Of a DNA stretch of 64,000 bases, positions 7,665-16,128 are shown piece after piece. Origin of the DNA: Streptomyces sp. PR69 (lineage in GTDB: Bacteria; Actinomycetota; Actinomycetes; Streptomycetales; Streptomycetaceae); NCBI RefSeq assembly GCF_026420845.1, contig NZ_JAOWCB010000003.1, forward strand, positions 248,001 to 312,000, given 5' to 3'. The notes under the pieces are model-generated. The model was not told the DNA's origin and searched no databases. It saw only the letters and a list, made by a program, of their open reading frames with translations. Position numbers and translations under genes: made by a program. Within the stretch, counting starts at the first letter, position 1; every line of letters begins with the position of its first letter.

Positions 7665-7712
7665 CGCACTCCGCCGGCGTCAGCGTGCCGGCCGTCACCG
7701 GCCATAAGCTGC

Positions 7713-7757
7713 AAAACGCCCCCTGATCTGTGGATTTCCCAGATCAGAGGGCGTTTT
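7713..7757. terminator. Bidirectional intrinsic terminator
   Basis: A long inverted repeat (AAAACGCC..CTGATCTG / CAGATCAG..GGCGTTTT) has A-tract and T-tract ends, so it can terminate the amidinotransferase transcript on the + strand and the tRNA transcript on the - strand. Confidence 0.9.
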
Positions 7758-7762
7758 CCGTG

Positions 7763-7836
<74 letters not shown>

Positions 7837-7945
7837 ATGCCCGTCTGGCCTGGGGCTTCCCCCGGCCGAACGCGCACGAGAACAATACCGCACATCGGCG
7901 ACTGGTCACGAACCGCTTTGCCGGCGTCCGGGTCGGCCGCGGGCG

Positions 7946-8548
7946 TCAGCCGTCGCCGTCTTCCCTGCGGTGGATCTGCTCCACCAGCTCGGCGGCGAGT
8001 GCTTTGATCGTCTCAAGGCCTGCCCGCCCCCACGGTCTCGGCTCGGTGTCGACCACGCAGACCGTGCCCAGGACGATGTCCGTACGGTCGATCAGCGGAG
8101 CTCCCAGATAGGAGCGGATGCCGATCTCGTCGACGACCGGGTTCCCGGCGAACCGCGGATAGTCGCGGACGTCCTCCAGCACCAGCGCCTTGCGCCGTAC
8201 CACCACATGCGGGCAGTAGCCATGGTCCCGGGCCATATAGCGGCCGATGTCGGGGGTGCCCGGGGCCGTCGTGACCCCAGCCGTGAGAGCCGTGAGCTCG
8301 CCGCCGCTGCGGGCGTCGTGCGGGGTGTGCCCCGGGGTGTGCAGCCCGGCGAAGAACTGCCGGTGCTCGTCGATGAAGTTGACCATGGAGTAGGGTGCGC
8401 CGGTCACCTGGGCCAGCTTATGGGCGAACGCGTCAAAGGCCGGATCGGGGCGGTCGCCCAGGCCCAGCTGACGCAGTCGGCGGACTCTCGCCGGGGCCTC
8501 GCGGTCGACGGGGGTGAGCAGCAGATGACCGATCGGGTCGTACGTCAT
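7946..8548 (-). CDS. GAF-domain protein at the end of a conservon operon
   Basis: This is a 200-residue cytoplasmic protein containing a single GAF domain at about 30-190. Landmarks are APYSMVNFIDEHRQFFAGL, DHGYCPHVVVRRKALVLEDV and SYLGAPLIDRTDIVLGTVCVVD, the last being the characteristic C-terminal GAF strand pair. Such domains bind small ligands or heme-like cofactors, and the ligand here is unknown. No kinase or output domain is attached. Its ATG overlaps the stop of the CvnD-like GTPase by ATGA, so it belongs to the conservon operon and may report a signal to it or receive one from it. In several characterised conservons this last position is held by a cytochrome P450. Confidence 0.88.
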   Translation of the reverse strand: MTYDPIGHLLLTPVDREAPARVRRLRQLGLGDRPDPAFDAFAHKLAQVTGAPYSMVNFIDEHRQFFAGLHTPGHTPHDARSGGELTALTAGVTTAPGTPDIGRYMARDHGYCPHVVVRRKALVLEDVRDYPRFAGNPVVDEIGIRSYLGAPLIDRTDIVLGTVCVVDTEPRPWGRAGLETIKALAAELVEQIHRREDGDG

Positions 8549-9183
8549 GACGGTGCTCCGTAGCTCGACGCCGGGGCGGACGGCGCGGTGGTGGTGAGCA
8601 GATGCTGGACGAGGGTGACCAGGGTCTTGATCCCTGAGCTGGCGATCCGCGCATCGCACCGCACGACCGGCACATCCGGCTTGAGGTCAATGGCGGCCCG
8701 CACCTCCGCGGGGTCATAGCGGTAGGCGCCGTCGAACTCATTGACGGCGACGACGAATCCGATGCCGCGGCGTTCGAAGAAGTCCACGGCCGAGAAGCAG
8801 TCCTCAAGCCGCCGGGTGTCGGCGAGGACGACGGCGCCGAGGGCGCCCTCTGAGAGTTCGTCCCACATGAACCAGAACCGCTCCTGGCCGGGTGTGCCGA
8901 AGAGATAGAGCACATGCCGCTGATCGAGGGTGATCCTGCCGAAGTCCATGGCGACGGTGGTGGTGGCCTTGGACTCGATGCCGTCGAGACTGTCGGTGGA
9001 GACGCTGACCTGCGTCAGCAGCTCCTCCGTGCTCAGCGGGTCGATCTCGCTGACCGCGCCCACGAAAGTGGTCTTGCCCACCCCGAAGCCGCCCGCCACC
9101 AGGACTTTCAGCGCGGTGGGAAAGAGCTCGTCCGGTCCGCATGCCCGTGCGGGCGTCAGTTCAGAGCCGTCGTCGTAGGCCAT
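8545..9183 (-). CDS. cvnD: Conservon small GTPase, CvnD-like
   Basis: This is a 212-residue Ras/Arf-like GTPase of the bacterial MglA/CvnD group, thought to act with the roadblock protein and the membrane sensor in a eukaryote-like signalling complex. The P-loop GGFGVGKTT is near residue 31, the switch-II/G3 motif is LFGTPGQERFWFMW near 93, and the G4-like motif VAVNEFD is near 143. ATG 9183 matches the family N-terminus. The gene overlaps the DUF742 gene upstream by 23 bases and the GAF gene downstream by four. Confidence 0.93.
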   Translation of the reverse strand: MAYDDGSELTPARACGPDELFPTALKVLVAGGFGVGKTTFVGAVSEIDPLSTEELLTQVSVSTDSLDGIESKATTTVAMDFGRITLDQRHVLYLFGTPGQERFWFMWDELSEGALGAVVLADTRRLEDCFSAVDFFERRGIGFVVAVNEFDGAYRYDPAEVRAAIDLKPDVPVVRCDARIASSGIKTLVTLVQHLLTTTAPSAPASSYGAPS

Positions 9184-9535
9184 CGAGCACTGCCTCCAGC
9201 AGGGAACGGTCGGTCGGTGTGTCGGGGCGGCGGGGCGCTCGCGCGGTGATCGCTCCGCAGTCCATAAGATCGGAGAGCACCACTTTGGCGACGACGGCGG
9301 GCAGCCGGAGACAGGCTGCGATCTCAGCGACGGAGGTCGGTCCGCCGCACAGCGCGAGAGCCGTGAGATGCTCCGGGCCAAGCTGTGCGCGGGGCGGCAC
9401 GGACCCGGTCGCCATCACCAGTGAGAGCAGTTCCAGCGTGGCCGTCGGCCGGGTGCGGCCGCCGCTCACCGTGTACGGACGGATGAGCCGGCCGGCCACA
9501 TCGTCGAGCAGCGGCCCTTCGGGGGGCGCCGGCAT
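9161..9535 (-). CDS. cvnC: Conservon DUF742 protein, CvnC-like
   Basis: This is a 124-residue DUF742 protein with a winged-helix-like core. Characteristic segments are RLIRPYTVSGGRTRPT near the N-terminus, EHLTALALCGGPTSVAEIAACLRLP in the middle and VVLSDLMDCGAI towards the end. The family always lies between the roadblock and GTPase genes, as here. It is probably an adaptor of the sensor complex, and its biochemical role is not established. One base separates it from cvnB. Confidence 0.93.
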   Translation of the reverse strand: MPAPPEGPLLDDVAGRLIRPYTVSGGRTRPTATLELLSLVMATGSVPPRAQLGPEHLTALALCGGPTSVAEIAACLRLPAVVAKVVLSDLMDCGAITARAPRRPDTPTDRSLLEAVLDGLRRRL

Positions 9536-9536
9536 A

Positions 9537-9971
9537 TCACTGTCCCAATGCGCCCGGCGCTCCCGCGGACTGTCTGGCGGGTGTGACGAGGTACGGGCGG
9601 ACGCTCTTGACCAGCATCGCCATCTCGTATCCGAGGACCGCCGCGTCGGCCTCCCGTCCCGCGAGCACGGCGAGGCAGGTTCCGGACCCTGCGGCGGACA
9701 CGAACAGCAGTGTGGAGTCCAGTTCCACGACGACCTGGCGCACTTCGCCGCCGTCGCCGAAGCGGGCTCCGGCGCTGCGGCCGAGCGAATAGAGGCCGGA
9801 GGCGAGTGCGGCCATATGGTCGGCGCTGTCGTTGTCGAGTCCGTGTACGGATTTCACCAGCCCGTCGGCGGAGAGCAGTACCGCGTTCTTGGTGTACGGG
9901 ACACGCTGGACCAGGCCGCTGAGCAGCCAGTCGAGGTCCGAGGCAGGTCCGGTCGGCCCATCGCTCGCCAT
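9537..9971 (-). CDS. cvnB: Conservon roadblock/LC7 protein, CvnB-like
   Basis: This is a 144-residue roadblock/LC7 fold protein and the presumed regulatory partner of the CvnD GTPase. The family core is visible as DLDWLLSGLVQRVP, AVLLSADGLVKSV, DHMAALASGLYSLGR and LLFVSAAGSGTCLAVLA. The C-terminal EMAMLVKSVRPYL is the usual last helix. It starts seven bases after the sensor gene, so it is co-translated in the conservon operon. Confidence 0.95.
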   Translation of the reverse strand: MASDGPTGPASDLDWLLSGLVQRVPYTKNAVLLSADGLVKSVHGLDNDSADHMAALASGLYSLGRSAGARFGDGGEVRQVVVELDSTLLFVSAAGSGTCLAVLAGREADAAVLGYEMAMLVKSVRPYLVTPARQSAGAPGALGQ

Positions 9972-9978
9972 GGTGCAT

Positions 9979-11826
9979 CTACTCCTTGGAAAGGTTGTCG
10001 TGACGCTGCCGGTGCGGCCGGGGGACTGCCTGGTCGGCGCCGAACTGGGACTCGGCCAGGCCGACGCCCCGCTGGAAGGCCGCCATCAGGCCGGGGTCGT
10101 GCAGGATGTGCTCGCCGTCCCTGCGGGGCGACGGCGCGTCTCTGAGCTGCGGGACGAGATGTTCCTGGCTCCGGCGCCTGGGCAGCTTCGGGCGCTCCCC
10201 GTGCGCCCAGCCGTCGCCGCGGGCGCCCGGCGGGACGTCGGCGGAGGGGTGGCCGGTCTCGGTCGCGGGGTGCTGCGACGGGGCGGCGTGAGTGACGCCG
10301 GGGAACGCGGCCGCCGGGTTGGGGCGGTCGTCGTGCTCCCCTCGGACGGGCAGCGGGCGGTTGCCGCGGTGGGGCGTGGGAATCTGCGCCGAGGCCGTGT
10401 ACGGGGCGTGTGCGGGGTGCGAGGCGTAGCCCGCGGGGCCGTGCGGAGGACCGGCGGGGTGTCCGCCCCGGCGTACGCCGTGCGGCGGGGTTGCCGTCTG
10501 CGGCCCGGCCTGAACGGCGCTGCTCTGCACGGCCTCCACGGCCTCCAGGGTCTGTGTGGTCTGCGTCGTCAGCGCGGCGTCGGGGTCGTCCTGCTCCGCG
10601 CCGAGAAGTCCCTGCGGAAGGACCAGTACGGCCTGGACGCCTCCGTAGATATTGGACTGCAGCCGTACGGCGATGCCGTGCCGGCGGGCCAGCGCGGAGA
10701 CGACGAAGAGGCCGATCCGCCCGTCCTGGAGCAGCTGGGCGACGCTGACCTGGTCGGGGTCGGCGAGCAGCGCGTTCATCCTGGCCTGCTCCTCGGGCGG
10801 CATGCCGAGGCCCCGGTCCTCGACCTCCACGGCGAGCCCGGCGGTGACATGCTGGGCGCGCAGCATCACCTGGGTGTGCGGGGCGGAGAACAGCGTGGCG
10901 TTCTCGACCAGTTCGGCCAGCAGATGGATGACATCGGCCACCGCGTGGCCGCGCAGCGTGCCGTCGATGGGCGGCGCCAGCTTCACCCGCGGATACTGCT
11001 CGACTTCGGCGATCGAGGAGCGGAGCACCTCGGTCATGGGCACGGGGTTGGACCACTGGCGGCGGGAGATCGCGCCGCCCAGCACGGCGAGGTTCTCGGC
11101 GTGCCGGCGGATGCGGGTGGCGAGCAGATCGACATGGAACAGGCCTTTGAGCAGCTCGGGGTCCTCGACATCGTTCTCCAGCTCGTCGAGGAGCTGGATC
11201 TCGCGGTGCACCAGGGACTGGAGCCGCCGGGCGAGATTGACGAAGACTTCGACCTTCTGCTCGTTGCCGACGCTGGTGGAGAGCCGCGACGCCTGCACCA
11301 CCGCGGTGGCGGCGGATTCCTGGGCGCGCCCCAGCTCCTGGGTGAGCAGGTCGAATTCGTCCCCGCCCAGCGGAGTGGACGGCGCGTCGTCGCGGGCGGG
11401 CGGGCCCTCGCCCCTTCTGAGCCGGTCGACGAGGACCCTCAGATCCGCCTGGCCGCGGGCGGCGGTGCGGCGCAGCGCGGCGCAGCGGTCGAGCACGGAC
11501 TTGGCGGTGCGGTCCGCGCCGAGCGCGGCGGCCGCGATGGACGCCATGGCCAGCGCGGCGGCCGCGGTGAGCACCGCCCACAGTCCGGGCGACGGCTGGG
11601 GAGCGGCGGCGCGGACGGTGGCGACGACGGCCCCGGCGCCGCTGAGCGAGGCGGCCAGGGTTGGCAGGACCGCGGCGCGCAGCAGTCGCGGACGTATGCG
11701 GGATCCGGGCGGAGAGGGCGCGGGATGCTGCCTCCCCGCGGACGACAGGGAGCGGGCGCCTGGCCGGCCGTGCCGCCCGCCTTCACGGCGGTCGGACCGC
11801 GCGGCGGGTGCGCGAAGTTGAGACAT
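9979..11826 (-). CDS. cvnA: Conservon sensor histidine kinase-like ATPase, CvnA-like
   Basis: This is a 615-residue membrane sensor. Two hydrophobic segments lie near residues 40-62 and 75-98 (LWAVLTAAAALAMASIAAAAL). They are followed by a coiled segment and a HATPase_c domain with the N box ELVENATLFSAPHTQV near residue 308, the G1 box DRGLGMPPEEQA and the G2 box GRIGLFVVSALARRHG. The last 170 residues are Pro/His-rich and disordered. A short extracytoplasmic loop replaces the large sensing domain of some paralogues. ATG 11826 is chosen because the 105 residues upstream in frame look like untranslated leader. It heads the operon cvnA-cvnB-cvnC-cvnD-GAF. In S. coelicolor, conservons affect development and antibiotic production. 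Confidence 0.92.
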   Translation of the reverse strand: MSQLRAPAARSDRREGGRHGRPGARSLSSAGRQHPAPSPPGSRIRPRLLRAAVLPTLAASLSGAGAVVATVRAAAPQPSPGLWAVLTAAAALAMASIAAAALGADRTAKSVLDRCAALRRTAARGQADLRVLVDRLRRGEGPPARDDAPSTPLGGDEFDLLTQELGRAQESAATAVVQASRLSTSVGNEQKVEVFVNLARRLQSLVHREIQLLDELENDVEDPELLKGLFHVDLLATRIRRHAENLAVLGGAISRRQWSNPVPMTEVLRSSIAEVEQYPRVKLAPPIDGTLRGHAVADVIHLLAELVENATLFSAPHTQVMLRAQHVTAGLAVEVEDRGLGMPPEEQARMNALLADPDQVSVAQLLQDGRIGLFVVSALARRHGIAVRLQSNIYGGVQAVLVLPQGLLGAEQDDPDAALTTQTTQTLEAVEAVQSSAVQAGPQTATPPHGVRRGGHPAGPPHGPAGYASHPAHAPYTASAQIPTPHRGNRPLPVRGEHDDRPNPAAAFPGVTHAAPSQHPATETGHPSADVPPGARGDGWAHGERPKLPRRRSQEHLVPQLRDAPSPRRDGEHILHDPGLMAAFQRGVGLAESQFGADQAVPRPHRQRHDNLSKE

Positions 11827-12189
11827 CAGCGTCCTTGGTACGTGGGTCCCAGGAAACGGCGTACTGCGCAGGTGTGATGCAATGGGTCTCTTCCGGCTCA
11901 CCGAAGCGGATCCGGTGCGCCGGACCGCTCGGCCGAGCCGCCAGGGCACACCGCGCCGCCCCATCGACGGGGCGGCGGATGCCGGACAGGCCCATCGTTG
12001 ATCACCGGCAACACACGGTAGTCGCCAATGAGGCACGTGCGATGGGCAGTTGACAAAGTTCCCCGTGAAGTGTCCTGCCCTGGCATGAGGGTTCGCACGA
12101 CAGCCCGATTGTTTTCGGGCTGTCGTTGTCGCTGACGTCATGGGCCGCCGGGCCGCCGGCCGTCCCTCGCAGGTCAGGCGCGTCGGAGG
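11827..12189. promoter_or_regulatory. Conservon leader region
   Basis: This 363-base spacer lies between cvnA and the downstream end of the metallo-hydrolase gene. It contains a perfect nine-bp stem, CGCCGCCCC/GGGGCGGCG, with loop ATCGAC at 11954-11977, and a second hairpin at 12098-12125. The cvnA promoter is probably upstream of the first hairpin, which would then sit in the 5' leader. No clear hexamers are assignable. Confidence 0.45.
12098..12125 (-). terminator. Hairpin terminator downstream of the metallo-hydrolase gene
   Basis: There is a perfect 11-bp stem CGACAGCCCGA/TCGGGCTGTCG with a six-base loop, about 65 bases after the stop of the minus-strand metallo-hydrolase gene. No long T-tract follows, which is common for actinobacterial terminators. 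Confidence 0.65.
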
Positions 12190-13371
12190 TCAGGCGGTGG
12201 GGGCCACTTCGGAGGCATCCGCGCCGGCAGCCGCGGCCCAGCCCCGGGCAGGCGCGGTGGCGACGGCCCGCCACCACAGGCCGGAGGGAACAGCCGGGGA
12301 GGCCGGCTCGAAGGGCTCCCCCGGCCGGGGCAGGGCGATGCGGGCGCCGGCTTCGGCCGCGGCGTCGACGGTCCCCTCCCCGGGCTCGGCCCAGGGGTGC
12401 GGGGCGAGATTGAAGGTGCCCCAGTGGATGGGGAGCATCACCCCGGACGGGTGGCCGCCCTGGAGGTCGAGATGGGCGCGCATGCCTTCGGCGGGGGTCA
12501 TATGGATGTCCGGCCAGTAGTCGGAGTAGGCGCCGATCTGGATCATGGTGGCGTCGAAGGGGCCGTGCTCGGCGCCGATGCCGGCGAATCCGGGGAAATA
12601 GCCCGTGTCGCCGCTGTGGTAGATCCGGTGCTCGGGTCCGGCCACCGCCCAGGACGCCCAGAGGGTGTGCTGCTGATTGCGCAGCCCTCGGCCGCAGAAG
12701 TGGCGCGCGGGGGTGGCGGTGAGGGTGAGGCCGGCGATCCGCGTCGACTCCTGCCAGTCCAGCTCGCGCAGCCGGTCGGCGGCGACGCCCCAGCGCTCCA
12801 GGTGCGCGCCCACGCCGAGCGGGACCGCGAAGACCGTGTCGGTGGAGGCCAGGGAGCGGATGGTGGGCAGATCCAGGTGGTCGTAGTGGTCATGGGAGAT
12901 CACGACGGCGTCCACCGGGCCGAGCGCCGCGAGCGGCACGGGCACGGGGTGCAGCCGCTTGGGGCCGGCGAAGGAGAAGGGGGAGCACCGCTCGCCCCAG
13001 ACGGGGTCGAAGAGCACCCGGCGGCCGTCGATCTCCGCAAGCACGCTGGAGTGACCCATCCAGGTGAGCCGGAGCCCGGACGCCGGGGGCTTGGCCAGCT
13101 CGGCGAGGGTGGTGGGATGGACGGGCACCGGGCCGACCGGCGAGCGGAGCGCCCGTGCCTCCTTCTGGAAGTAGATCTTGGCGAACTCGACCATCGAGCC
13201 GTTGGAGGGTCTGGTCACCGCCCCTTGCGGATTCTGGAACGAGCCGTCGGAGAAATTCGGCGAGCGCCGGATGCGCTCCCAGCGCGCGCCGGACGGATCG
13301 GCCCCGAAGGCAGCCGGGCGCAGCGCGCGCAACCGGGCGCGCAGCGGATGCATCGAGGTGGGGCCGGTCAC
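12190..13371 (-). CDS. MBL-fold metallo-hydrolase, NAPE-PLD/UlaG-like
   Basis: This is a 393-residue metallo-beta-lactamase-fold hydrolase. The core begins with LTWMGHSSVLAEIDG. The metal motif is SHDHYDHLD (HxHxDH). Later ligands are supplied by ATPARHF, the YHSGDTGYF segment (metal-bridging Asp) and LPIHWGTF. The arrangement matches the NAPE-hydrolysing phospholipase D-like branch, which includes phosphodiesterases, and no substrate is evident. No signal peptide is seen. The GTG start at 13371 is set by AGGAGG with a five-base spacer. It is the last gene before the 12098 hairpin and follows the flavin-type oxidoreductase gene by 56 bases. Confidence 0.88.
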   Translation of the reverse strand: MTGPTSMHPLRARLRALRPAAFGADPSGARWERIRRSPNFSDGSFQNPQGAVTRPSNGSMVEFAKIYFQKEARALRSPVGPVPVHPTTLAELAKPPASGLRLTWMGHSSVLAEIDGRRVLFDPVWGERCSPFSFAGPKRLHPVPVPLAALGPVDAVVISHDHYDHLDLPTIRSLASTDTVFAVPLGVGAHLERWGVAADRLRELDWQESTRIAGLTLTATPARHFCGRGLRNQQHTLWASWAVAGPEHRIYHSGDTGYFPGFAGIGAEHGPFDATMIQIGAYSDYWPDIHMTPAEGMRAHLDLQGGHPSGVMLPIHWGTFNLAPHPWAEPGEGTVDAAAEAGARIALPRPGEPFEPASPAVPSGLWWRAVATAPARGWAAAAGADASEVAPTA

Positions 13372-13427
13372 GGCAACCTCCTGGTGGCGTGGGTCTTTCC
13401 CATTATGGGCGGCGGGTCCGACAGGGC

Positions 13428-13868
13428 TCAGCGGGCGGGCTGCCCGTAGGCCCGTTCGATGTGCAGCCGCAGGACGAGCCGCTTGTCCCGGACCATGGCG
13501 CGGCGGTAGTCGTCCCAGTCCGGATGCTCTCCCTGGACGTCCCGATAGAGGGCGATCAGCTCTTCGACGGTGTCGTCGTACGGGTCCGCGGCGACCGGCG
13601 TCAGCTCGGCGGTTCCCTCGGCGACCGTCCAGGCCCAGCGGTCGGCGCTGGTGACGTGGTAGCCGGCGCGGGGGTCGCGGCGCAGATTCCTGGTCTTGGC
13701 CCGGTCGTCGGTGATGGAGACGCGGATGATCCGCTCGTCCGGGTAGTACGCGTGGTTCACATTGGACAGCTGGGGTCTGCCGTCCCGCTTCAGGGTGACC
13801 AGTACGCCGCCGTCGTATTCGGCGAGCAGTGACAGGAGCGCGTCCTGCTGGGCCTCGTTGTCCGTCAT
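13428..13868 (-). CDS. PPOX-class F420-dependent (split beta-barrel) oxidoreductase
   Basis: This is a 146-residue split-barrel protein of the pyridoxamine-oxidase-like superfamily, in the actinobacterial F420-binding group. Diagnostic pieces are GGVLVTLKRDGRPQLSNVNHAYY near residues 20-42, VSITDDRAKTRNLRRDPRAGYHV at about 51-73, and the C-terminal HPDWDDYRRAMVRDKRLVLRLHIERAYG. It would use F420 or a flavin to reduce an unknown small molecule. ATG 13868 is the family-typical start. Same strand and near spacing suggest co-transcription with the metallo-hydrolase. Confidence 0.9.
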   Translation of the reverse strand: MTDNEAQQDALLSLLAEYDGGVLVTLKRDGRPQLSNVNHAYYPDERIIRVSITDDRAKTRNLRRDPRAGYHVTSADRWAWTVAEGTAELTPVAADPYDDTVEELIALYRDVQGEHPDWDDYRRAMVRDKRLVLRLHIERAYGQPAR

Positions 13869-14016
13869 GCCGGGACCAACGCATGCCGGGGCGCCGGTGT
13901 TCCTGATGCCGCCGGTGTTCTGTGCGCTCGGGGAGATGTCACATTCTTCGGTGCGGGATCCGTCGTACGGGTGAAGGGCGCACAAGCGCCCGACACCGCA
14001 GAGAAGGGATTCCGTC

Positions 14017-14613
14017 ATGGCCCGCGTTTCGCTCGACCCGCCGCGCACGCTGCTCTTCCGCCTCGTCGAGAAGTACTCCCGCCGGGTGTACGGCAGGGTC
14101 CTCGACCCCGTACGGGCGCTCGCCCACAACCCCCGTGTGCTCTGGGCGGATGTGCGCTTCGAGCAGTCAGTCGCCAAGTGGAAGCAGCTCGACCCCGGCC
14201 TGAAGGAGCTCGCCGAAATGACGTCGGCCGCGGCGATCGGGTGCAGCTGGTGCATGGACTTCGGCTACTGGGTGAGCCGGACGCGGGGCATGGACGCACG
14301 CAAGCTGCAGGACGTGCCGGCGTGGCGGGACAGCGACGTCTACACCCCGCTGGAGCGCGACGTCATGGAGTACGCGGAGGCGATGACCGCGACCCCGCCG
14401 GAGGTGGACGACGAGCTGGCGCGGCGGCTGTGCCTGGCCCTCGGCGAACCGGCGTTCGTGGAACTGACGGCGATGGTCGCGGTGGAGAATCTGCGGTCCC
14501 GGATGAACTCCGCTCTCGGGCTGACGAGTCAGGGCTTCAAGGACCGCTGCGAGGTCCCGGCGATGCGGGCGGCCGCGCCGGCAGAGGCGGAGGGCGGCTC
14601 GAATGCCGGCTGA
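14017..14613 (+). CDS. Carboxymuconolactone decarboxylase (CMD/AhpD-like) family protein
   Basis: This is a 198-residue all-helical CMD-family protein. The redox/catalytic CxxC is present in AIGCSWCMDFGYW at about residue 71-84, preceded by the typical LKELAEMTSAAA helix and followed by a second four-helix repeat. Members act as peroxidatic antioxidants or lactone decarboxylases. The intact Cys pair favours an AhpD-like redox role. ATG 14017 is preceded by GAAGGGA. A small hairpin GGGCG/CGCCC lies about 30 bases upstream. The gene stands alone. Confidence 0.88.
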   Translation: MARVSLDPPRTLLFRLVEKYSRRVYGRVLDPVRALAHNPRVLWADVRFEQSVAKWKQLDPGLKELAEMTSAAAIGCSWCMDFGYWVSRTRGMDARKLQDVPAWRDSDVYTPLERDVMEYAEAMTATPPEVDDELARRLCLALGEPAFVELTAMVAVENLRSRMNSALGLTSQGFKDRCEVPAMRAAAPAEAEGGSNAG

Positions 14614-14800
14614 CTGCTCAGTCAGCGCCTCTGGTCCTGGAGACCGAGTCGCATGACCGCTGCGCCGGAGGGGCTGACGCGCGGGCGGCGGCGTGTGCGA
14701 TCGCCGCGGAGCGCTACGGCGTCCACCGGTGACGCCCGTGGCGTTTGGGGCATGTGGGGCGTCGGAAAGCGGCTGTGTGCGGCTGTGTAGGGTGACGGCC

Positions 14801-15421
14801 GTGGCACGAGTACGGCTGAGCGTTGCGGAGCGGCGCGAGGAGTTGCTGAACGCGGCCGTCGAACAGATCGAGGCGCGGGGTGTGGCCGCCGTGCGGATCG
14901 CCGACGTGGCCTCGGCGCTCGGCGTGAGCAATGCGCTGGTGCTGTATCACTTCTCCTCGAAGGAGCAGCTTGTCTCCGAGGCGTTCGCGCACGCCGCCGA
15001 CGCCGACCTGGCGCATCTGCGCAAGCTGCTCGGCCGCCGCACGACCGCGGTGCGCCGACTGCGCGCCGCCGTACGCTGGTACGCCCCGACCGGCCAGGCC
15101 AAGGGCTGGCGGCTGTGGATCGAGGGCTGGGCGGCGGCGCTGCGCGAACCCGCCCTGCGCGATGTGGCGCGCGATCTGGACCAGCAGTGGAAGGCGGCCC
15201 TGACCGAGGTCATCGCCGAGGGCGCGGCCGCCGGCGAGTTCGCCTGCGCCGACCCGGCGTCGGCGGCGTGGCGTCTGACGGCGCTCCTCGACGGGCTCGC
15301 GGTGCAGATGACCTCGTACGCGGGGCAGCTCTCGCGGGCGGCGATGCTGGAGTGGGCGGACGACGCGCTCGCCCGCGAGCTGTCCCTGGACCGCGCGGCC
15401 CTCGCGGCGACGGCCCGCTGA
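14801..15421 (+). CDS. TetR/AcrR family transcriptional regulator
   Basis: This is a 206-residue one-component repressor. The DNA-binding domain occupies about residues 6-52: ERREELLNAAVEQIEARG followed by the helix-turn-helix RIADVASALGVSNALVLYHFSSKEQLV. The ligand domain carries the TetR_C_6-like GWRLWIEGWAAALREPALR segment. Members with this C-terminal type often control amine or lipid-related efflux or catabolism, but no target gene is adjacent. Starts at GTG 14792 and GTG 14801 are both possible. I use 14801 because AGGG lies at a better distance. Confidence 0.92.
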   Translation: MARVRLSVAERREELLNAAVEQIEARGVAAVRIADVASALGVSNALVLYHFSSKEQLVSEAFAHAADADLAHLRKLLGRRTTAVRRLRAAVRWYAPTGQAKGWRLWIEGWAAALREPALRDVARDLDQQWKAALTEVIAEGAAAGEFACADPASAAWRLTALLDGLAVQMTSYAGQLSRAAMLEWADDALARELSLDRAALAATAR

Positions 15422-16128
15422 CCCGGCCCCGCGACGGCGGTCTCCCCTGTGGGCTCCGCCCCTCAGCCCCCTCCGGGCTTGCCGGGCGGCGCCCGCACCC
15501 GTGATCAGGCGCGGCGACAGCCACGCGTGGCGCTTACCCGCCCTCCGACGCCCCCGAGCCTCCACGGCCCGGAACCCGGTCCGTGGGGCAACTGCCGCCC
15601 CGGCTGCCGACTGGTCTCCGGCGGGGCTGGATCTTTCAGCCCGCTGTGGCACTTCTGTCTGGGTATCCCTGGGGGCTTGCCCCCAGTTACGGGAATGGCG
15701 AGGGGCAGCGGAAAGATCCGCCGGACAGCCCCTCGGGGCTCCGCCCCGAGTCCCCCTCTCCGAGGGGGAGGAGCCAGCGGGCTGACGCCCCCGCCCATGG
15801 ACAGCACCACTGCTGCGGCGGCCGGCCCACGCACCTCGCCGCCCGCCGACGCGCCGAAGGCGCAGGCGCGCCAGCCCCGCGGCGCAGGCCGCCCGCGGGC
15901 GGCGCAGAGATCGCCGATGCCGAGCAGTGGCGAAGGCGCAGGCGGCGACCCGTCCGGGCGCAGGCCATGCCATCGCCGTCTCGACGGCGCGAAGCGGCCG
16001 CCCCTAGGGCTCGGGGGGGCGGCGGCTCCGCCGGTGGACGACAGCGCACGGCCATCCGGGCAGCGCCGGGCGGCAGCCCCGTGGGTCGACTCCGCAGGAG
16101 GGGGCCGGGGGGCGAAGCCCCCGGTCTG
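15422..16128. repeat. Intergenic repeat block B
   Basis: I see no credible gene in these 707 bases between convergent genes. They include a CTGGGGG-CTTG-CCCCCAG hairpin at 15669-15686 followed by TTACGGGAA, which is the same unit as at 5446 and about 49.66 kb. They also include nested GGGGCTCCGCCCC and CCCCCTCTCCGAGGGGG hairpins at about 15730-15770, and long GC-rich low-complexity sequence. The reading frames crossing it lack family signatures and normal composition. Confidence 0.75.

Noticed and set aside
9832..11877. 681-residue open frame on the + strand opposite the conservon sensor gene
   Set aside because: It has shadow composition (Gly/Arg/Val-rich, no family signature) opposite a clear cvnA. 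The real gene has HATPase motifs and operon context.
15449..16128. Several open frames crossing repeat block B
   Set aside because: They read through hairpin repeats and low-complexity DNA. None has a recognisable domain or start signal.
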